A stretch of DNA of 28,062 bases from Lachnospiraceae bacterium UBA935 (GTDB lineage: Bacteria > Bacillota > Clostridia > Lachnospirales > Lachnospiraceae), in assembly GCA_002293525.1 (NCBI GenBank), contig DBDJ01000024.1:119301-147362 (forward strand). The letters are read 5' to 3'. Shown piece after piece: positions 24,066-28,062 of the stretch (positions are counted from its first letter, which is position 1; each line of letters opens with the position of its first letter). A model generated the notes under the pieces. That model saw nothing but the letters and a program-made list of their open reading frames with translations. It did not search any database and had not been told where the DNA came from. The position numbers were made by a program, and so were the translations under genes.

Positions 24066-25430
24066 ATGCCAAGCTCAGGTAATGAAAACACCTTCCACCG
24101 CCAGATCAGGAAGCTGGTAATCCCTATCGTGATCCAAAACCTGTTAAGCGCTGCCGTCGGCTCTGCCGACATCGTCATGCTTAATTATGTCGGACAGTCC
24201 TCGGTCTCCGCGGTTTCCCTCGCCGCCCAGTACACCAACATCCTTTTCATGGTCTATTACGGCCTGGGTACCGGTGCCACCATGCTGTGCGCTCAGTATT
24301 ACGGTAAAGGCGACCTGCGTGCGATCGCGGCCGTGGAAGGGATCGCCTTGCGGTTTTCTCTGCTCCTGTCTGCTGTTTTTGCCTTGTGCGCCCTGACTAT
24401 ACCGGAAGGAATGATGCGGATATTTACCAATGAAGCCGAGCTGGTCACCTTAGGCTCCGCCTATCTGCGGTATCTGAGTGTCTGTTATCTGTGCTGGAGT
24501 ATAATCGAGATCTATCTTTCCGTTCTGCGCAGTACGGGAAGAGTGGTGGTCTGCACGGTTCTCAACTGTATGACTTTTCTATTGAATATTTTCCTGAACG
24601 CGGTGTTTATCTTCGGGCTGTTCGGGGCTCCCCGGCTGGGCGTCGTCGGCGTTGCCATCGCCACTTCGGCCTCCCGGGCTGTGGAACTGGCCGGCTGCCT
24701 GCTTGTCTCTGCCTTCCAAAAAGACATCAAGCTGAAATTCTCTTACCTGTTTATCCGCAACAAACTGCTTTTCAAGGATTTTTTACGGTTATCCCTGCCG
24801 GCGCTGGGCAACGATATTTCATGGGGCGTGGCCTTTTCCATGTACTCGGCCATCTTCGGCCATCTGGGCAATGATGCTGTCGCCGCCAATTCCTTTGCTT
24901 CCGTGGTCCGTAACTTCGGCACCATCCTCTGTTTCGGCCTGTCCAGTGCCGGGTCGATCCTGCTGGGCAATGCAATCGGCGACAACCGCCTGGAGGATGC
25001 CGAGAAAGATGCCGGAAAACTGATGAAGATGACGGTCATAAGCGGCGCTATCGGCGGCCTGATCGTCCTGGCCGCCACTCCCTTTGTCCTGCGCTATGCC
25101 GCGCTGTCGGAGACGTCCCTGCATTACCTGAAATATATGCTGCTGATCAACTCTTACTATGTCATGGGGGCGGCCGTCAACACCTCCCTCATCGTCGGGA
25201 TCTTCCGCGCCGGCGGCGACAGCCGCTTCGGCTTTATCTGCGATACCATCGACATGTGGGGCTATGCGATCCCGCTGGGCTTCCTGGCCGCCTTTGTGTT
25301 CAAGCTTCCGGTTCTTTGGGTGTATTTCCTGCTCTGCACCGATGAATTCGTCAAATGGCCCTGGGTCATCCGCCATTACCGCAGCCGTAAATGGCTGAAA
25401 AATATTACCCGGGAAGAGCTATTTGATTAG
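24066..25430 (+). CDS. MATE-family efflux transporter
   Basis: The 454-residue protein has about twelve hydrophobic segments in two MatE halves (about 15-175 and 240-400). Family motifs include VIQNLLSAAVGSADIVMLNYVGQ near the start and ALGNDISWGVAFSMYSAIFGHLG opening the second half. These transporters export drugs, metabolites or dyes by sodium or proton antiport. AGGAG lies 11 bases before ATG 24066. It is downstream of the PfkB kinase and convergent with the DUF4375 gene. Export of the nearby RiPP product is conceivable but unsupported. Confidence 0.88.
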   Translation: MPSSGNENTFHRQIRKLVIPIVIQNLLSAAVGSADIVMLNYVGQSSVSAVSLAAQYTNILFMVYYGLGTGATMLCAQYYGKGDLRAIAAVEGIALRFSLLLSAVFALCALTIPEGMMRIFTNEAELVTLGSAYLRYLSVCYLCWSIIEIYLSVLRSTGRVVVCTVLNCMTFLLNIFLNAVFIFGLFGAPRLGVVGVAIATSASRAVELAGCLLVSAFQKDIKLKFSYLFIRNKLLFKDFLRLSLPALGNDISWGVAFSMYSAIFGHLGNDAVAANSFASVVRNFGTILCFGLSSAGSILLGNAIGDNRLEDAEKDAGKLMKMTVISGAIGGLIVLAATPFVLRYAALSETSLHYLKYMLLINSYYVMGAAVNTSLIVGIFRAGGDSRFGFICDTIDMWGYAIPLGFLAAFVFKLPVLWVYFLLCTDEFVKWPWVIRHYRSRKWLKNITREELFD

Positions 25431-25502
25431 TACGGGATCGCTGCAGGTATTCTACGGTTACTGAGCCTCTCCATTGTCAACGCATATAACATAAGGTTTA
25501 AC

Positions 25503-26129
25503 CTAATTCATGAACCCCTTGGGCACAGTGACTTCTCCGGAAAAAACAAAGTCCTCGGCATGATTCCTGATGTATGTGTCTAATAACTGAATCATTGATT
25601 CTTCGCTCTCATAGTACAGATCATCCAAATCCTCAAAATCAGGGTCAAGCTTATCCATTTTCTTTTGACGCTTTTTGCGGTCTTTGCTAGGCTTGCCGCC
25701 CATCCGTTTCGCCGACGCCTTTATGATATCAGCATTTTGCCATGCTTCGATTGCTTGAAAACCTTTTAACGCATCTTCCCAGACGATACCGGTGGAGTTG
25801 TAATAAAACTGGTCGTGGCCGCCATTAATGACTTCTGCACTATACCATTGGATAGCAAAAACGTTTCTTTGCGGTGTTGTAAACGGCTTCAGGTCATTTT
25901 CAAATTTTTCTTCACCGTCATAGATGCTGACACTCCACCAAAGCGGTTCGATAATTTTTTGAACGTCAGCATACCTTGAGTGCCCGTCGGCATTTATGGC
26001 CTGAGCTTCAATAAGTTGTTTGTCAACTGTCATATGAACCGTTTTATATTTTAACGTATCAACTGCTTCCGAACTTGAAGTTTTTATCTTTGTAAAGATT
26101 TTTTTCATTTTTTTAAGTATAGTAATCAT
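25503..26129 (-). CDS. DMP19/DUF4375-domain protein
   Basis: The protein has 208 residues from ATG 26129, and no signal peptide. The central WYSAEVINGGHDQFYYN and following WEDALKGFQAI are typical of the DMP19-like DUF4375 domain, whose function in bacteria is unknown; the namesake bacteriophage-like protein mimics DNA. A Lys/Arg-rich stretch (KDRKKRQKKMDK) and an acidic one follow, then a C-terminal region. A TTG at 26138 is an alternative start overlapping the recJ stop. GAGGGG, part of the last recJ codons, serves as ribosome binding site, so translation is probably coupled to recJ. Confidence 0.75.
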   Translation of the reverse strand: MITILKKMKKIFTKIKTSSSEAVDTLKYKTVHMTVDKQLIEAQAINADGHSRYADVQKIIEPLWWSVSIYDGEEKFENDLKPFTTPQRNVFAIQWYSAEVINGGHDQFYYNSTGIVWEDALKGFQAIEAWQNADIIKASAKRMGGKPSKDRKKRQKKMDKLDPDFEDLDDLYYESEESMIQLLDTYIRNHAEDFVFSGEVTVPKGFMN

Positions 26130-26131
26130 TT

Positions 26132-27949
26132 TCAACAATAACCCCTCATCACGATCTGAATATTTTCTTTTCCTTGATAACTGTTGATGTCCGGATAATA
26201 AGCAATACTGATCTCCATAGGCACCAATGCCCCGCCCTCATACAGTCTGGCTACCGCTTCCCGTGAATACCGGCCCGCCAGGAATTCATGAAAGGCTTCC
26301 ACATCCCCGAAGTAAATCATCTCAAATTTCCGGCCATCCGCGTCGGCAATCGTGTACTTTCCGACGTTCCTGTTCTTGCCCATCACGCTTCCCCTGATCA
26401 GTCGTATCTGTTTCTGCGCAAAAACCGGCTTGGTATTGCCGTTCCCGAAAGGAGCCAGCTTGTCAAGCTCCCGGATCAGTTCGGTACTGACATACGAAAG
26501 CGGCATGGCGATGTCAATGCGGATGTTCTCTTCAAAATCCGCTTCCGTCAGAACCGCATTTTCATTGAGCTGCTGCCGCAGCCGCCCGATATTTTCTTTC
26601 TTGATTGACAGGCCGGCGGCCTGCTTATGCCCTCCGAACTTAATAAAGAGCTCCTTGCACTTACACATCTCCGCATACATGTCATAAGCCTCGATGGAAC
26701 GACCGGATCCTTTCGCCTCTTCCTCTGCGTCCGTCAGCACGAAGGTCGGCTTGCCGAAATGCTCCCTGACCCGGCCGGCCACGATTCCGGCCAGGCTTTC
26801 ATGGCAATGCGGCAGATAAAGTACCAGGACTTTATCGCTCTGATACTCCCGCTCCCCTTGGTCTTCCTGCTTGCCGGAAGCCACCATATGTACCGCCTCT
26901 TCCACCATGGCCCTGGTCATTTCCTTGCGGCTTTCATTCAAGTTCTTCAGATCCGCCGCCAGCACCATCGCCTCCCGGTAGTCGGTTGCTCCCAGCAAAG
27001 CCAAGGCCCGTTCCGCCGTATCCAGGCGCCCGGTGGCATTGATACAGGGACCCAGAACAAACCCGACATGATAAGGGCTCAGCCGCTCCTCACGGATCCC
27101 GTTCACTTCAATCAGGGCCCGTAGCCCCAGATTGGCCGACCTCCGCATCCGCTCCAGGCCGTATTTCACTAATATCCGGTTCTCATCCCGCAGCTCCATG
27201 ACATCACAGATGGTGGCAAAGGCTCCCAGACAGCGGATTTCTTCCTGTAAAACAGCCGGAATCGCCTGCCCCATATGACGGAAAAGAGCCTCAACTACCT
27301 TGACCGCCACGACACCGCCGCAGATCTGCTTGCACGGATAAGGACAGCCCTCCTGCTTCGGATCCACCACCGCATCCGCTGCCGGCAGAACATACACCCG
27401 TTTTCCGTCCTCACCCTCTTCAAAAGGCACTTCATGATGATCCGTGACAATTACCGTTATCCCCAGCGCTTTGGCCGCCTGTATCGGCGGTGCTGCCGCA
27501 ATCCCGTTATCGCACGTGATAACCGTGTCGATTCCGGCCTGCGCGGCATCGGCGATCAGATGATCATTCAAGCCATAGCCGTCCTTCATCCGATGCGGAA
27601 TCGCCGTATCGGCCCTGCCTCCCAGCGACGTTATCCCCTTAATTAAAATATGGGTCGCACAGATACCGTCGGCATCATAGTCCCCAATCACCCGGATCGC
27701 CGCTCCGGAAGCAATCTTTTCTGCCAAGATACTGACAGCCCTGTCCATGTCTTTCAGTAAAAAAGGATCATACAGTTCCTCTGCCGTTCCCGACAGATAC
27801 TTCCTGATATCCTCCTCCGCCACGATATCCCGGTTGCGGATCAGCCTCGCCAGCACCGGAGAAATCGCAAATTTCCTGCCGATACCTTCAAAGTCCGCCC
27901 GCTTCGTCACCACCACCCACTTCGCCAATGCTAGTAGCCTCGCTTTCAT
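26132..27949 (-). CDS. recJ: Single-stranded-DNA-specific exonuclease RecJ
   Basis: RecJ degrades single-stranded DNA 5' to 3' in recombination and repair. It has 605 residues. The DHH-phosphoesterase metal motifs are visible: DYDADG at 90-95, then TCDNG, then VTDHHE, and further on ATGRLD. The DHHA1 segment (IKFGGHKQAAGLSI) and a C-terminal OB domain follow. Residues needed for catalysis are present. ATG 27949 gives the longest protein; a TTG at 27928 with GAGG in front would start MAKWVVVTKRADF, closer to relatives, so the first seven residues are uncertain. A hairpin lies immediately upstream. The DUF4375 gene follows in the same direction. Confidence 0.93.
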   Translation of the reverse strand: MKARLLALAKWVVVTKRADFEGIGRKFAISPVLARLIRNRDIVAEEDIRKYLSGTAEELYDPFLLKDMDRAVSILAEKIASGAAIRVIGDYDADGICATHILIKGITSLGGRADTAIPHRMKDGYGLNDHLIADAAQAGIDTVITCDNGIAAAPPIQAAKALGITVIVTDHHEVPFEEGEDGKRVYVLPAADAVVDPKQEGCPYPCKQICGGVVAVKVVEALFRHMGQAIPAVLQEEIRCLGAFATICDVMELRDENRILVKYGLERMRRSANLGLRALIEVNGIREERLSPYHVGFVLGPCINATGRLDTAERALALLGATDYREAMVLAADLKNLNESRKEMTRAMVEEAVHMVASGKQEDQGEREYQSDKVLVLYLPHCHESLAGIVAGRVREHFGKPTFVLTDAEEEAKGSGRSIEAYDMYAEMCKCKELFIKFGGHKQAAGLSIKKENIGRLRQQLNENAVLTEADFEENIRIDIAMPLSYVSTELIRELDKLAPFGNGNTKPVFAQKQIRLIRGSVMGKNRNVGKYTIADADGRKFEMIYFGDVEAFHEFLAGRYSREAVARLYEGGALVPMEISIAYYPDINSYQGKENIQIVMRGYC

Positions 27950-27957
27950 GCGTTCCG

Positions 27958-27982
27958 CTTCTTTTCACCAAATGAAAAGAAG
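27958..27982. promoter_or_regulatory. Hairpin immediately upstream of recJ
   Basis: CTTCTTTTCA (27958-27967) and TGAAAAGAAG (27973-27982) form a 10-bp perfect stem with loop CCAAA. On the minus strand it ends 8 bases before the recJ ATG and covers the only purine-rich stretch there (GAAAAGAAG). It could be an operator, or hold the ribosome binding site in a stem. Possible promoter-like ATGACA lies upstream near 28020, with no clear -10. Confidence 0.5.
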
Positions 27983-28062
27983 ATTATTTACAATCATATA
28001 CAGGTATCGTAGCATAAATTGTCATGGTTGAAAACACTTTTTCCTTTTCATTCACCTATTCC

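Noticed and set aside
24066..25430. MATE transporter as the RiPP exporter
   Set aside because: It is transcribed in the opposite direction from a separate promoter with a sugar kinase, and RiPPs are usually exported by ABC transporters.

Overview
The window looks like a chromosomal segment of an anaerobic Clostridia bacterium, most likely Lachnospiraceae-like. The reasons are the conserved Gram-positive order murE-priA-def-fmt-metallopeptidase-rsmB-rlmN-stp-prkC-rsgA, a MurE with the DNPR signature of the meso-diaminopimelate-adding type, purine-rich ribosome binding sites, and moderate GC content in the core that drops in the flanking accessory parts. The species cannot be read from the sequence.

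Bases 1-4342 are the eroded end of a surface-polysaccharide locus on the minus strand. An intact ABC transporter and an intact fucosyltransferase-like protein sit among at least five broken genes: a transposase fused head-on to a WecG/TagA-type glycosyltransferase start, a family 4 glycosyltransferase with its middle deleted, the C-terminal end of a WbsX/GH99-like protein, and the first codons of a radical SAM gene joined directly to that WbsX fragment. Bases 4343-4778 hold no convincing gene. The rpe gene that often follows rsgA is absent.

Bases 4779-17371 are a tightly packed minus-strand operon of ten housekeeping genes. They cover peptidoglycan precursor synthesis (murE), replication restart (priA), N-terminal formylation and deformylation (fmt, def), a membrane zinc peptidase, rRNA methylation (rsmB, rlmN), a PASTA kinase/PP2C phosphatase pair (prkC, stp) and a ribosome-assembly GTPase (rsgA). 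Several neighbours overlap or are coupled by shared start/stop bases.

Bases 17372-18062 are a non-operon stretch with a GC-rich inverted repeat, a decayed remnant resembling the start of a mobilization relaxase, and a long hairpin terminator. A VanZ-family gene (minus) follows. Divergent from it is a plus-strand pair: a DUF362-family lipoprotein and an ArsP/YraQ-like permease.

The most interesting part is 20911-22840. A radical SAM/SPASM peptide maturase (minus strand) is followed, 81 bp downstream, by a 51-residue open reading frame with a near-perfect Shine-Dalgarno sequence, an acidic leader-like N-terminus and a compact four-cysteine cluster before a Cys-free tail. A hairpin terminator closes the unit, and a consensus-like promoter precedes the maturase. 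I read this as a two-gene RiPP system, probably making a thioether-bridged (sactipeptide/ranthipeptide-like) product.

The right end carries a PfkB-type sugar-phosphate kinase and a MATE transporter (plus), then recJ and a DUF4375 gene in a translationally close minus-strand pair.
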